64,000 nucleotides of DNA from Cyanobacteria bacterium SZAS-4 (GCA_018266255.1 JAFEAT010000003.1:62001-126000); one strand, 5' to 3'; positions 8,357 to 18,450 are shown, counted from the first letter of the stretch. Notes: generated by a model not told the origin, from the sequence alone. Made by a program: numbers and translations.

Positions 8357-9481
8357 TCAGTTGGGATCGGCTGTCGGGGAGCGCATTTCGCCTTGAATTG
8401 GTTGCGCGTTTCCGGGCGTAAAATTGATTCTCGTTTGAAACACCGTCATGCAAGCTTCGGCAACCCGGGCCGGACTAAATTCGGTCAAGCACTCTCGATT
8501 AGAGCAAGTCTTGTTGTAATTGCAGGGGCGGCAAGCCAGATCGGCATTGTAGAGAGCCAGATGATGTTCGCCGTAAGGACTCCAGCGCACAGGGTCGGTT
8601 GGCCCGAACAATGCGACGGTCGGAACACCAGCTGCAGCGCTAAGGTGTGCTGGACCTGAATCAACGCACAGCGAAACATTCATGCGTCGATAAAGCGCCA
8701 TACTTTCGCGCAGTGAAAGTTTACCGGCGAGATTGTGGCCTTTAATTCCAGCAGTATGTTGCAGCTCTTCGTAAAGTAGAAAGTCTTGCTCAGCACCAGT
8801 GAAATAAAAGTCGCAGTTTAATTGCGGTGCGACCATTTTCATAACTTCTGCCCAGCGATCCAATGGATACATCTTGTCTGGGTGGGCGGCTGCCGCGTGG
8901 ATGAGCACTTTAGTTTTCCCTTGAGATAACTCCGGTACTTTCTTCCGTATTTCGTCGTCTTCTTCCTCGCTGATCCATGCATCTAGATGTCGATCTTGGA
9001 TTGGAAAGTTTGCTCCGCTTAAAACTTCCAGAGTTGAATCAACTTCATGGATGTTTTTATTCCAGGCAATGCCCTTTGTGAGCAGAATTTGACGACCTTC
9101 AGTAGCGTATCCGATGCGATGCTTTGCGCCAGTCAGCAGGGCAAGGACCGCCGATGACCAGGAGCGCTTAAGCACAAAGACGAGGTCATATTTTTCTTTG
9201 CGTAATTCTTTGGCGTAGGTCCAAAAGCTTTTTGCTTTGCCTTCACCCTTGTCGTACTTATGAAATCGAGTTGTATCGAAAGTAATGAACTTGTTTACGT
9301 ACGGGCATCCTTGTAAGACTTCTCCGCTTTGCGGTCCTACCAACACATCGATCTGCGCGTCTGGGAAAGAATTTCTTAGATTGCGCAGAAATGGCACCGT
9401 CAAGATAGTATCGCCGATAAAACGATAGCGAATTACGAGGATCTTTTTGCACGCTAACAAAGCTGGGTCAACTGGCTTCAT
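8357..9481 (-). CDS. Glycosyltransferase family 9 (ADP-heptose:LPS heptosyltransferase-like)
   Basis: This GT-B enzyme would add heptose, or a related sugar, to the LPS inner core at the cytoplasmic face of the inner membrane. The N-terminus IRYRFIGDTILTVPFLRNLR is the family's acceptor-domain start. The C-terminal domain has the donor-site pattern CVDSGPAHLSAAAGVPTVALFGPTDPVRW (residues near 275-305) and a Cys-rich segment (CRPCNYNKTCSNREC). The length of 374 aa is normal. Its ATG overlaps the lpxK stop by 4 bp, and waaA lies upstream of that, so it belongs to an LPS-core operon. The exact donor and acceptor are not determined. Confidence 0.9.
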   Translation of the reverse strand: MKPVDPALLACKKILVIRYRFIGDTILTVPFLRNLRNSFPDAQIDVLVGPQSGEVLQGCPYVNKFITFDTTRFHKYDKGEGKAKSFWTYAKELRKEKYDLVFVLKRSWSSAVLALLTGAKHRIGYATEGRQILLTKGIAWNKNIHEVDSTLEVLSGANFPIQDRHLDAWISEEEDDEIRKKVPELSQGKTKVLIHAAAAHPDKMYPLDRWAEVMKMVAPQLNCDFYFTGAEQDFLLYEELQHTAGIKGHNLAGKLSLRESMALYRRMNVSLCVDSGPAHLSAAAGVPTVALFGPTDPVRWSPYGEHHLALYNADLACRPCNYNKTCSNRECLTEFSPARVAEACMTVFQTRINFTPGNAQPIQGEMRSPTADPN

Positions 9482-10575
9482 CGTCGTACTCCCTCATCAA
9501 CTGACGTGGTTAGTTTAGCCAACACTTCGGATATGACCTGCGGTGGTGTGCCAAGCCAGTTTGTCTCAATGCGTAGCGCGTACAGTTTTTCTGCGAGGCG
9601 ATCTGATGGTTTCATTTTTACCAGATCTTTTTCGGTGGTGATAATCATCGCTGCGTTCTGTGCGGCGTTTTCAACTACCTGCATGTCTTCATCGCTATAC
9701 CAGTGATGATCGGTCCAGCTCAGTGATTTGATGATGTTGGCGCCCTTCTCGCGGAGCAATGAGTGGAAGGGTTCCGGTCTTGCCAGGGCAGAAACAGCGA
9801 CAATCGAATTGCCTTTTAGTGCGTCCACTGGAAGTAGGACACAGCTTTGTGACACCAAATGTGATGCAACGAAACTGCACTTGTCGATCGGTTTGTTATC
9901 CACGTATCCCTTCAAGAATAATTGCAGGCGCTCAATTTTTTCCGCATCGTAGTTCTCAGGGATTTTTGTAATCACCAACGAAGTTGCGCGCGATAACGCC
10001 TTGAGCGGTTCTCTCAATCGCCCTGATGGCAGCAGTGAGTCGTTCGACGGCTCGTCGTTGTAGTCGATCAATACTAGATCAACATCTCGGCGCAGAGGAA
10101 AGTGTTGAAAGCCGTCATCGAGAATGAGGAGTTGGCAGCCGTAGTGCGAAACGGCCAGACTCGCTGATGCTCTGCGATTGGCACCCACTAAGACGACCGC
10201 TTTAGGCAGCCGTTTGGCGATTAAATAAGGCTCGTCTCCGGACTCTTCGCAGGTTGCGTAATGACCTGCTCCATCGCTGACCACAACCGTTTGTTTCTGC
10301 GATTGTCGTTTGTAGCCGCGGCTGAGTATTCCAACTTTGATTCCAGCTGCAATAAATCTCTTGGCCAGGTCGATTGTTATTGGTGTTTTTCCAGTGCCAC
10401 CACAGGTGATATTACCAACACTGAGCACTGGCACATCTTGTTGCTCTCGTTTCAGTAGTCCGGTCCTATAACCTTCCAATCTGCAATAGGAACCCATCAA
10501 ATACGCCAGCGATGCTGGCGCCAAAACAGTTTTGCGCAGTTTCTCCAAAGGTGTAGTAGGGTTTCCCCAACTCAT
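9478..10575 (-). CDS. lpxK: Tetraacyldisaccharide 4'-kinase LpxK
   Basis: LpxK phosphorylates the 4' position of the tetraacyldisaccharide precursor to give lipid IVA, at the inner membrane. The P-loop GNITCGGTGKTP lies at about residues 53-64, followed by GILSRGYKR and the LILDDGFQHFPLRRDVDLVLID segment typical of the family. A C-terminal metal-site-like histidine pair (TDHHWY) is present. The length of 365 aa is normal. It overlaps both neighbours by 4 bp (waaA upstream, heptosyltransferase downstream), so translation is probably coupled. Its presence is strong evidence that the organism makes lipid A. Confidence 0.95.
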   Translation of the reverse strand: MSWGNPTTPLEKLRKTVLAPASLAYLMGSYCRLEGYRTGLLKREQQDVPVLSVGNITCGGTGKTPITIDLAKRFIAAGIKVGILSRGYKRQSQKQTVVVSDGAGHYATCEESGDEPYLIAKRLPKAVVLVGANRRASASLAVSHYGCQLLILDDGFQHFPLRRDVDLVLIDYNDEPSNDSLLPSGRLREPLKALSRATSLVITKIPENYDAEKIERLQLFLKGYVDNKPIDKCSFVASHLVSQSCVLLPVDALKGNSIVAVSALARPEPFHSLLREKGANIIKSLSWTDHHWYSDEDMQVVENAAQNAAMIITTEKDLVKMKPSDRLAEKLYALRIETNWLGTPPQVISEVLAKLTTSVDEGVRR

Positions 10576-11981
10576 CTTCGATCTCCCTGAACGCTTTCTA
10601 TTTTGGTTGATTCCACTTTAGTCGGTGACGCATCTAGTTGCACGGTCTCTTCAATCATGGACAAGGCTCGGTCAACGGCGCCCTGACTCTCTTTCAGCCA
10701 TTCGTTGCCAGTCTGTCCAATTTGATTTCGCATAGTTGGACTATCAAACAAGCGTTGTAACTGTTCTGCCAGCTCGTCTTCGTTCTGTACCACGGTCAGC
10801 GCTTTTCGCGCTAGAAGGGCATCGGCGACGTCTTTTGTCTTGTGCAGGTGCGGACCTGTTATCACAGGCACGGAGTAAGTGAACGGTTCAACGATGTTAT
10901 GTCCGCCGATCGGAGCCAAGGTGCCTCCTACGAATGCCACGGTTGCAACCGAATAGAATTTTGCCAGATGCCCGATTGCATCGAGCAAGTAAACATTGCC
11001 TTCTTGTTCAAACTTTTCATTTTCTGAAAAACGCCGAGGGCGAAATCCCGCCAGCCGAATCGTATCTGCTACCTTGTCGAAACGTTCTGGATGGCGAGGC
11101 GCAATCACCAGACGTTTGTTTTTCGGATTTGGCAGCTTTTTAAATGCGTTAAGGATGGCTGTTTCTTCGCCTTCGTGGGTCGAACCTACGACGAAGACCA
11201 GGTCTCCTTCTGCCAGATTCAGTTTCTGCGCCAACTCTTCCTGTTCGCTCTTGCTTATCGGCTCGAGTCCGTCGAATTTGATATTGCCTAATATTTGAAG
11301 CGGAAGATTTTCGCCTGCTACTTTTGTGTAGCGTTCTGCTTCGGCTGACGACTGCACACCAATTAGGTGAAACTTGCGCAGAACCGGACCAAAGAACGAA
11401 CGGAATCTGTAGTACGAGCCAAATGACCTTGGTGACATGCGACCGTTCACCATGGTGACTGGAATATTTCTCTCTTTGCACTGATTGACAAAGCCCGGCC
11501 AAATCTCAGTTTCAACGATAGTTACGAGTTTCGGATTGAGCGCATCGAGCCAGTTTGCTGTGCACCACGGTAGGTCATAAGGAAAATAAATGCAGTCGGC
11601 AAACTGCGATGCTCGCTCTTGCGAGAGCTTGTGACCGGCACCCGTGGTCGATGAAACTACAATTGTTTGCTCTGGATGTTTTTCATGTAGGCGCTTGAGC
11701 AACGGCAATGCGGCATTGAATTCCCCAACAGAGACAGCGTGGAACCAGATTGGGCGCACACAATTAGTTGCTTGGTACTTTTGTTTAAGCGAGTCGGGGA
11801 CGAAACCCAGCTTCTGCGGCATCCCATAGCGCGCGCGTCGTTTGAGGAGCAAAAACGGTCCAACAAGGACTGCAATTACTAACATCACTGTGTAATACGC
11901 GATCAAACCGAGAGTTCCGAAAGTGGGAGACTGCTTTGCGAACAACAAAGGGAACGTCGAGTCTAAAGCTTTAGCTCGCAA
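10572..11981 (-). CDS. waaA: 3-deoxy-D-manno-octulosonic acid transferase WaaA
   Basis: WaaA transfers Kdo from CMP-Kdo to lipid IVA. A membrane anchor occupies about residues 24-46. The GT30 domain follows with IWFHAVSVGEFNAALPLL, SSTTGAG, the ETEIWPGF motif and MVNGRMSPRS. The donor domain has GSTHEGEE, APRHPERF and GGTLAPIGGHNIVEP. At 469 aa it is somewhat longer than the usual ~425, with a polar C-terminal tail. The TTG start at 11981 has GGAA six bases upstream. It lies 66 bp after priA and overlaps lpxK by 4 bp. Confidence 0.95.
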   Translation of the reverse strand: MRAKALDSTFPLLFAKQSPTFGTLGLIAYYTVMLVIAVLVGPFLLLKRRARYGMPQKLGFVPDSLKQKYQATNCVRPIWFHAVSVGEFNAALPLLKRLHEKHPEQTIVVSSTTGAGHKLSQERASQFADCIYFPYDLPWCTANWLDALNPKLVTIVETEIWPGFVNQCKERNIPVTMVNGRMSPRSFGSYYRFRSFFGPVLRKFHLIGVQSSAEAERYTKVAGENLPLQILGNIKFDGLEPISKSEQEELAQKLNLAEGDLVFVVGSTHEGEETAILNAFKKLPNPKNKRLVIAPRHPERFDKVADTIRLAGFRPRRFSENEKFEQEGNVYLLDAIGHLAKFYSVATVAFVGGTLAPIGGHNIVEPFTYSVPVITGPHLHKTKDVADALLARKALTVVQNEDELAEQLQRLFDSPTMRNQIGQTGNEWLKESQGAVDRALSMIEETVQLDASPTKVESTKIESVQGDRR

Positions 11982-12047
11982 TGTTTCCAGTCAAATCGGT
12001 TCATGTTGGAAGCGTCGGCGATTAGATTGTTACCAGACGCAGTGCCG

Positions 12048-14756
12048 CTAGACGAGATCGAGCGCGTCCACATCGACCGCCATATTCAGTCCCTGTGCCA
12101 GATATTTGTTGCGCAAAAAGGCGGTAAGCATCTGTCGACCCTCCTCCCCAGCCCAGTTCTTGAGAAGTAGATGGTATCGAAATTTACCGCGCAGTCGCTC
12201 GATCAGGCAGGCAGCTGGACCCAGTACTTGCACGGCGTCGGCAGGTAAAGTTTCTTCTATAAATTGGCTCACTTCATCAGCCAACTGCTTGCACGCTGCT
12301 TCTACTGTCACGGGCTCGTCTCCCGCCACCACCACTCGAATCACCTGGCTGAAAGGCGGGTACCCGAACGCCTGACGCGCTTCCAGTTCTTCCTCGAGGA
12401 AGTGGGCGTAGTCATGGTTCTTTGACCATTCAAGGGCGGGCATTTCGCAGTCGTAGGTCTGCAAAATCACGACTCCTGGGCGGTCTCCTCGACCGGCTCG
12501 ACCTGATACCTGTGTCAGGAGCTGAAATCCCCGTTCTGTAGAGCGGTAATCAGGTAAGTTGAAGGCTGCGTCGGCGGTCATAACCCCAACCAGGGTGACG
12601 TTTGCGATGTCGAGTCCCTTTGAAACCATCTGGGTTCCAATTAAGACGTCTGCGCCACCTTGAGCGAAGCTCTGCAAAATTTCGTCATGGGCGCCTTTCC
12701 GGGTGGTAACGTCGCTATCCAGGCGCAGTATGCGGCTGTTCGGATAGCGCTCACGTACTTCCTCCTCCACTCGCTGGGTGCCTAGCCCGTATTGCTTGAT
12801 GAACGGGCTTTTACAGCTTGGGCACTCCTCCATAGCTGAGCAGCGGAAGCCGCAGTGATGACACGCCAGAAAACCGGCTAGATATGAGGTGTTGCGATTG
12901 GGTCCGGTTTGCTGATGGAATACGAGGGCGACGCTGCAGTTTCTGCATTTGACCACATGACCGCAAGCCCGGCAGAAGACGTGGCTGGCGTAGCCGCGTC
13001 GGTTGATCAAAAGAATGGCTTGTTCCTTTCTTTCCAAACATGCAGTCAGCTCGTTGGATAGCGACAGGGAGAAAATGCTTTTGTTTCCGTTTGCAAATTC
13101 TTTCCGCATATCAGCGATGCGCACAACTGGCATGGCCTGCTTAAAGACACGCTCCGGCAGTTCGAGGATTTTGTTGCTCTCTTTGGCGCGAGAGTAGATT
13201 GCAACGTCAGGCGTCGCGCTGCCGAGAACTACCATCGCCCCTGTTCGCCTGCCTTTTTCGATAGCAACATCTTTGGCGTTGTATCGTGGACTCGGACTTG
13301 TCTGCTTATAGCTGCCGTCGTGTTCTTCATCTAAAATGATCAACCCGACCTGAGGTAGATTGGCTAAAATAGCAGACCTCGCTCCAAGAAGAACTCGTCC
13401 TTCTCCGCTGCGCAATCGACGCCAGGTGTCATATTTTTCACCAGGGGTGATGGCACTGTGCCATACAGACACCTGATCTCCAAAGCGACCTTTTAATCGC
13501 CTCGCCAGTTGAGGTGTCAAACTTATTTCAGGCACTAACATCAGTGCTGCTCGACCAGCGGCAAGAGTTTGTTCGATCAAGCGCAAATAGACTTCGGTTT
13601 TTCCAGAGCCGGTGACTCCATGTAGGAGCCAGGCTGGGTAATCGCCTGGGTCAGTCACAGGCTGCACCTGGGAGTCTTTCACGGCAACAAGCGCAGCGCC
13701 GCTCCTCGAATCGGGACTGACTTTTTCATGAGCAGCAATCAGTTCGCTCTCTCCAGGGGCAGACCGAGCCAGTGCTTTGGACAATTCACGGGAGAGAACT
13801 GCTAGCGCGGCCTGCTGATGATCCGTCAGTGCTAAATCTGCATTGCTAGTTTTGACTACTTCCAGATTGCTCAGCGGATCTCGGAAAGATTCTTCGTGGT
13901 TGATTGATACTAAGCCAGTCTCGGCAAATTTCTTTATCGTGGCTGATGTCGTTTTAGCCTGCTCGAGTAATTCTTTCATGGTCATCTGACCACCATTTTT
14001 GGCTAGAATTCCGAGCACTTCTTTTTGTCTGGCGGTACTTCCTTCCTCTCCCGTCCAGATCACTGTCGTCACTACTCGTGGTGCTTGAGCATTGGTCGAT
14101 TCCTGGGCAATCGATAGTAGTCCCTCACCGCGCAGCAATCCGACTGCCCGATAGAAGTGAGAAGCAGTCATTCTCGACCTTGAGGACCGTCGCCAGCGTT
14201 GTTTTAGTGCCACCATGGATAGGGCTAGATTTTTGCTCTCCAGCAAAACTTTTATAATCGTTTGACTGGCCGGTTCATACGTCGAAACATTGCCACCACG
14301 TTTTTCAAAAGCAACTTTGTTCAGGCGAACAATTCTTTTGAATTTCGCACTTAAAACCGATGGCACCGCTGCTGATATTACGTCAGACAAATTGGCGCAA
14401 TAGTAGTCGGCGATCCAATAGAGAAATTCGACATATTCTTTATCGAAGAGCGGCTCGGGTTCGATTACTTCCGCTATTTCCTTGATGGTGACATCAGTTC
14501 TCGCTTCGTCTGTGAGCGACACCACATAGCCACCAACCAGGTCTCGCCCTCCGAACGGCACGAGCACTTGAGCGCCTATAAACGTCTCTGCCGCAAGCTC
14601 TTCGGGCACTCTGTAAGTAAACAGCTTGTCTTTCAGCTCGCGCGCCTGAATATCGACGATGACATTGGCATATACGGTACTTGCCAAACCTTTGCTCCGC
14701 AGTAAACCAGCGTGGAAGAGCCCCCTGGTTGCATGAAAGTATAGAGATAAAGACAC
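12048..14756 (-). CDS. priA: Primosomal replication restart helicase PriA
   Basis: PriA recognises stalled forks and reloads the replicative helicase. The N-terminal DNA-binding domain contains DKLFTYRVPEEL and VLVPFGGRDLVGGYVVSL. The helicase core has Walker A GVTGSGKTEVY (about residue 380), DEEH (about 475), GSATPDVAIYSRA, a four-pair cysteine zinc module (about 585-660: CRACGHVVKCRNC, CHHCGF, CPSC) and the motif VSGRAGRGDRPG. At 902 aa it is longer than typical (730-830); the excess lies in the linker before the helicase. The furthest start is GTG 14756, but TTG 14687 with GGAG upstream fits the family N-terminus better. Confidence 0.95.
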   Translation of the reverse strand: MSLSLYFHATRGLFHAGLLRSKGLASTVYANVIVDIQARELKDKLFTYRVPEELAAETFIGAQVLVPFGGRDLVGGYVVSLTDEARTDVTIKEIAEVIEPEPLFDKEYVEFLYWIADYYCANLSDVISAAVPSVLSAKFKRIVRLNKVAFEKRGGNVSTYEPASQTIIKVLLESKNLALSMVALKQRWRRSSRSRMTASHFYRAVGLLRGEGLLSIAQESTNAQAPRVVTTVIWTGEEGSTARQKEVLGILAKNGGQMTMKELLEQAKTTSATIKKFAETGLVSINHEESFRDPLSNLEVVKTSNADLALTDHQQAALAVLSRELSKALARSAPGESELIAAHEKVSPDSRSGAALVAVKDSQVQPVTDPGDYPAWLLHGVTGSGKTEVYLRLIEQTLAAGRAALMLVPEISLTPQLARRLKGRFGDQVSVWHSAITPGEKYDTWRRLRSGEGRVLLGARSAILANLPQVGLIILDEEHDGSYKQTSPSPRYNAKDVAIEKGRRTGAMVVLGSATPDVAIYSRAKESNKILELPERVFKQAMPVVRIADMRKEFANGNKSIFSLSLSNELTACLERKEQAILLINRRGYASHVFCRACGHVVKCRNCSVALVFHQQTGPNRNTSYLAGFLACHHCGFRCSAMEECPSCKSPFIKQYGLGTQRVEEEVRERYPNSRILRLDSDVTTRKGAHDEILQSFAQGGADVLIGTQMVSKGLDIANVTLVGVMTADAAFNLPDYRSTERGFQLLTQVSGRAGRGDRPGVVILQTYDCEMPALEWSKNHDYAHFLEEELEARQAFGYPPFSQVIRVVVAGDEPVTVEAACKQLADEVSQFIEETLPADAVQVLGPAACLIERLRGKFRYHLLLKNWAGEEGRQMLTAFLRNKYLAQGLNMAVDVDALDLV

Positions 14757-14847
14757 GTGTCTGACCTCATTGCAGGGTTAAGAGCGCGAACGCTTATATT
14801 CAAATACGCTCTTTTGCTTACAAAAGTTCAAATCGTGCTCAACGCCG

Positions 14848-15342
14848 TCAGGCGCCAATTACGTATTTCTTCCAGCTGAACTCGCCTGAAATTGAGTGCT
14901 TCGAAATCTCAAAGTAAACGTGACTAGGCGGACGACGCGGCACCACCTGAAGCGCCATGTTGGCTTGGTTAGGCGTGCGGTCTCCCTTCTTGACGTTGCA
15001 TTTGAGACAAGCCGCCACGACGTTATCCCAGCTGTCAGTACCGCCCTTGGAGCGCGGCACGATGTGGTCGATAGTCAGATCATGCCGACGGTCGCCGCAA
15101 TATTGGCAGGTGTAATTGTCACGATGGAGGAGGTTTCGTCTTGACAGGCTGATCTCTTTGTACGGAATCTTTACGTAAGAGCGCAGTCGGATCACCGTCG
15201 GTAGTGGGAAGTCAGCATAGACAAGTTTGCCATTGTGTTCGATCTGCTCTGCTTTTCCTTTCATGAGCAAAACGACCGCACGACGCCATGTACAGATGTT
15301 TAGAGGTTCGTATGAAGCGTTCAGAACTAGTACTTTAGACAT
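14848..15342 (-). CDS. HNH endonuclease family protein
   Basis: This 164-aa protein belongs to the single-domain HNH group widespread in cyanobacteria and other phyla. A zinc pair CQYC (near residue 79) and CLKC (near residue 113) brackets the catalytic stretch LTIDHIVPRSKGG and the NVVAAC helix, so the site looks intact. The N-terminal half (KVLVLNASYEPLNICTWRRAVVLL) is the conserved accessory region of this subfamily. Its role is not established; it could act in DNA repair or defence. It is transcribed upstream of priA with a 91-bp gap. Confidence 0.88.
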   Translation of the reverse strand: MSKVLVLNASYEPLNICTWRRAVVLLMKGKAEQIEHNGKLVYADFPLPTVIRLRSYVKIPYKEISLSRRNLLHRDNYTCQYCGDRRHDLTIDHIVPRSKGGTDSWDNVVAACLKCNVKKGDRTPNQANMALQVVPRRPPSHVYFEISKHSISGEFSWKKYVIGA

Positions 15343-15650
15343 CCAAAACCCGTGCGACTTAGCAATTGTTTACGATAGAAATATTATAACAAGAATAACA
15401 AGTATGTCTATAAATAAGCCTTTTAGGGGCTTTGTGATACAATTACGTGATTGTCCATTCGAGCAATCGAGGTTCGTAGCCGACTGCGCTAGACTCAATT
15501 GCGACTTTGGATTCGTGAGTGAAGCTGTTCAAGCTATGTCAGATCAACGCTTTTGAGTGTCTGATCGGTGCCTAAACTTCGCTGCTCACCACGGTTCGTG
15601 AGTATTACCCTTCGTTCGCGCTCGCTTTTCATGAGGAGATTGTACAAGCC
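15343..15650. other. Gene-free spacer and probable rpsB leader
   Basis: These 308 bp separate the divergent HNH gene and rpsB. A small hairpin AAGCC/GGCTT (15416-15420 with 15428-15432) precedes a -10-like TACAAT at 15438-15443, which would give rpsB a leader of about 200 nt. Such a leader could host S2 autoregulation, as known for rpsB in other bacteria; here this is inference. GAGGAG at 15632-15637 is the likely Shine-Dalgarno. No tRNA or ORF of note is visible. Confidence 0.5.
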
Positions 15651-16460
15651 TTGTCAGTAGCATCAATGAGACAACTGTTGGAAGCAGGCGTCCACTTCGG
15701 CCACCAGACCCGCCGATGGAACCCTAAAATGCGCCCATACATCTATGGCGAGCGCAACGGAATCTACATCATCGACCTCGAGCAAACCACTCGTGCACTC
15801 GATAAAGCATGCGATTTCGTACGTAAATCAGCTTCCGAAAAGAAGAACATCATCTTCGTCGGCACCAAGAAACAGGCTGCTGAAATCGTGCAAGAAGAAG
15901 CTTTGCGTTGCGGAGCCCACTTCGTCAATCGACGTTGGTTGGGTGGCATGCTGACTAACTTTGAGACAATCCGTCTTCGCATCAACCGACTGAAAGAGTT
16001 GGAAGAAATGAAAGAGACTGGTGAGTTGTATCGCCGTCCTAAGAAAGAATTGGCTGTTCTCAATCGTGAGCTCTTCAAGCTTGAGAAGTCACTTGGCGGC
16101 ATCAAGAACATGCGCGGTAAGCCAGACATCCTTTTCATCATCGATCAAAAACGTGAGTTGATTGCAGTTGCAGAAGCCAAGAAGATTGGTTTGACTGTAG
16201 TCGGAATCATCGATACCAACTGCGATCCAGCCGGTATCGATTATGTGATTCCTGGTAACGACGACTCAATTCGTTCGATCAAATTGATTACAGGTAAGGT
16301 TGCTGATTCGATTCTCGAAGGCAAGCAAGGTCGTGTTGAAATCGAACCTGCTTTGTCGAAAGAAGAGCTAGAAGCCGCTCCTAGTGCTGAAGATCGCGCT
16401 CCTGAGCATGCTCTGGTTGGCGCTTCCGCATCTGACGAAGCTACCGAAGAAAAAGCCTAG
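15651..16460 (+). CDS. rpsB: 30S ribosomal protein S2
   Basis: S2 is a structural protein of the small subunit, near the platform and S1. The N-terminus [22 protein letters not shown] and the segments [20 protein letters not shown] and GIIDTNCDP are diagnostic. The start is TTG at 15651, which gives the expected few residues before SMRQLLEAG. After the conserved core there is an acidic Ala/Glu-rich tail, total 269 aa. It leads the rpsB-tsf-pyrH-frr cluster. Confidence 0.97.
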   Translation: MSVASMRQLLEAGVHFGHQTRRWNPKMRPYIYGERNGIYIIDLEQTTRALDKACDFVRKSASEKKNIIFVGTKKQAAEIVQEEALRCGAHFVNRRWLGGMLTNFETIRLRINRLKELEEMKETGELYRRPKKELAVLNRELFKLEKSLGGIKNMRGKPDILFIIDQKRELIAVAEAKKIGLTVVGIIDTNCDPAGIDYVIPGNDDSIRSIKLITGKVADSILEGKQGRVEIEPALSKEELEAAPSAEDRAPEHALVGASASDEATEEKA

Positions 16461-16482
16461 AAACTAGATTCATCCGAATCCG

Positions 16483-16510
16483 ACTTTCCGGGCTTAGTCT
16501 CCCGGAAAGT
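16483..16510 (+). other. Strong hairpin between rpsB and tsf
   Basis: A perfect 10-bp stem ACTTTCCGGG/CCCGGAAAGT (16483-16492 with 16501-16510) has an 8-nt loop and is not followed by a T tract. It is unlikely to be an intrinsic terminator. It may be a processing or mRNA-stability element that sets the S2 to EF-Ts ratio; this is inference. Confidence 0.75.
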
Positions 16511-16559
16511 AGTTTGGTGATTTGATTTAGAGTTGATCGCAATATTCAGGAGTAATGAA

Positions 16560-17459
16560 ATGGTTGATATATCTGCATCCATGGTTAAGGATCTGAGAGA
16601 GAAATCCGGCGCCGCCATGATGGATTGCAAAAAAGCACTGGTCGAAGCCGAAGGCGATCTCGAAAAAGCATTTGAATTGCTTCGCCAGAAGGGTGTCGCA
16701 GTTGCCAGTAAGAAATCGGGACGTTCCGCTTCTGAAGGTTTGGTAGTCGGTCAAATTTCTGCTGACGGCAAACAGGGTGCGATCGTTGAAATTAATTGCG
16801 AAACTGACTTCGTCGCTCGCAACGACCAATTCATTGAATTGACTAAGCAAGCTACTGAGCTGATTTTAAAGAACAAGCCTGCTGATGTGGACGCATTCCT
16901 TGAACAGAGTGCTGGCGACAAAAAAGTCAAAGACCTGGTCACCGAAGCAGTTGCAAAGATTGGCGAAAACATCATCATCCGGCGCCTGGCAGTGTTTGAG
17001 GCAACTGGCGAAGGTATTGTCGGTCTCTACATTCACGCACTTGGTGGCAAGATGGGTGCTCTGCTCGAACTATCTTCGAGCAAAGCTGCTGACCGCGAAA
17101 AGCTAGCCGCTATCGCTCGCGAAGTCGCTATGCACGTTGTTTCTGCAAAACCACAATTCATCAGTAAGGATGAAATTCCAGCTGACGTAATTGAGAACGA
17201 GCGTCGCATCGAGCTGGGCAAAGCTGACCTGGCTGAGAAGAAGCCAGAGATGAGAGAGAAGATCGTCACCGGTCGTGTCGACAAGTTGATGAACGAACGC
17301 TCATTGAACGAACAGATGTTTGTCAAAGATCCTAATAACTCTGTTGGCAAGTATCTGCAGTTAAAGGGGGCCGAACTCGGCACAGAGCTTAAGGCTGTTC
17401 GGTTCGCGCTGTTCATCCTCGGTGAACAAGCGGCAGAGACGAACGGTAAAGAAGAATAA
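16560..17459 (+). CDS. tsf: Elongation factor Ts
   Basis: EF-Ts is the guanine nucleotide exchange factor for EF-Tu. The UBA-like N-terminus SMVKDLREKSGAAMMDCKKALVEAEGD is conserved, followed by the NCETDFVARNDQF core and the second core domain (IHALGGKMGALLEL, AMHV, the PQF motif). ATG at 16560 has AGGAG seven bases upstream and matches the family start, so the longer frame from 16533 is not used. The length of 299 aa is normal. It ends just before an intrinsic terminator, so expression is partly separated from pyrH. Confidence 0.96.
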   Translation: MVDISASMVKDLREKSGAAMMDCKKALVEAEGDLEKAFELLRQKGVAVASKKSGRSASEGLVVGQISADGKQGAIVEINCETDFVARNDQFIELTKQATELILKNKPADVDAFLEQSAGDKKVKDLVTEAVAKIGENIIIRRLAVFEATGEGIVGLYIHALGGKMGALLELSSSKAADREKLAAIAREVAMHVVSAKPQFISKDEIPADVIENERRIELGKADLAEKKPEMREKIVTGRVDKLMNERSLNEQMFVKDPNNSVGKYLQLKGAELGTELKAVRFALFILGEQAAETNGKEE

Positions 17460-17465
17460 GTGGAA

Positions 17466-17495
17466 GGGGCGAAGCGAAAGCATCGCCCTTTTTTT
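17466..17495 (+). terminator. Intrinsic terminator after tsf
   Basis: The stem GGGCGA/TCGCCC (17467-17472 with 17483-17488) is capped by GC-GAAA-GC and followed by seven T (17489-17495). It lies inside the rpsB-tsf-pyrH-frr cluster, so either readthrough or a new promoter in 17496-17634 feeds pyrH. Confidence 0.9.
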
Positions 17496-17634
17496 CAGAC
17501 AACAAAGGCAATCGGCTGTCGACCGGCATCTCAACAGTTTCCCGCTGAACGGCACGATATCCGAATTACCTACTCTTGTACATCGATCGTTGGTGAGAAT
17601 GCGGCCATGACAGCCTTTGGGCTGACACGGTATT

Positions 17635-18450
17635 ATGTCGGGGAACCAAAAGCACTACTCCGTCAAAGGTTCAATAGCTATCGTGGGCGACATAAAATAT
17701 AAACGTGTTCTGTTGAAATTAAGTGGCGAAGCCCTGATGGGCTCTCAACACTCGGTCAATGCAGCTTCGATTGCAACTCGCGGAAATATCGATCCAGAAG
17801 TGATCGATCGAATTGCAAACGAAGTGGCAAATGCTCACAAACTGGGTGTGCAAATAGCCATCGTCGTTGGTGGCGGCAACTATTTCAGAGGCAGCCAGGG
17901 AAGCGCCTGGGGCATGGATAAAGCAGCAGCAGATTATGTCGGTATGCTTGCCACCATTATGAACTGCCTGGTTCTGCAAGAAGTTTTGAAATCCAAAGGT
18001 GTAGATACCCGCGTTCAAACGGCTATCGCCATGCCGGCTGTGGCAGAGCCTTTCATTCGACAAAGGGCAATCAGACATTTAGAAAAGAATCGCGTTGTCA
18101 TCTTCGGTGGTGGCACAGGCAATCCGCTTTTCACAACCGATACTGCGGCAGCTCTGCGAGCGGCTGAGATTAAAGCGAATGTAATTCTGATGGCGAAAAA
18201 CAACGTTGATGGAGTTTACGACGACGATCCAAAATCTAACACCAACGCGAAGAAAATTGACGATATAAGCTTCGTGGAAGTGATACAACGAGGGTTGAAA
18301 GTCATGGACCCTGCTGCAGTTTCTGTCTGTCAGGACAACGGCATTCCGATTGTCGTCTTCGACTTTGCAAAACCGGGCAGTATCGAAAGAATCGTTTCGG
18401 GACAAAAAATAGGAACATTAGTTGCTACTGCTGTTGGAGGAAAGAAATGA
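17635..18450 (+). CDS. pyrH: Uridylate kinase PyrH
   Basis: PyrH phosphorylates UMP to UDP and belongs to the amino-acid kinase fold. Motifs seen are [24 protein letters not shown], the ATIMN helix, [22 protein letters not shown] and [12 protein letters not shown]. The product is 271 aa, longer than the usual ~240; the first ~20 residues before [14 protein letters not shown] look non-conserved. An in-frame GTG at 17683 is an alternative start. The stop overlaps the frr start by 4 bp (ATGA), so pyrH and frr are translationally coupled. Confidence 0.96.
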   Translation: MSGNQKHYSVKGSIAIVGDIKYKRVLLKLSGEALMGSQHSVNAASIATRGNIDPEVIDRIANEVANAHKLGVQIAIVVGGGNYFRGSQGSAWGMDKAAADYVGMLATIMNCLVLQEVLKSKGVDTRVQTAIAMPAVAEPFIRQRAIRHLEKNRVVIFGGGTGNPLFTTDTAAALRAAEIKANVILMAKNNVDGVYDDDPKSNTNAKKIDDISFVEVIQRGLKVMDPAAVSVCQDNGIPIVVFDFAKPGSIERIVSGQKIGTLVATAVGGKK

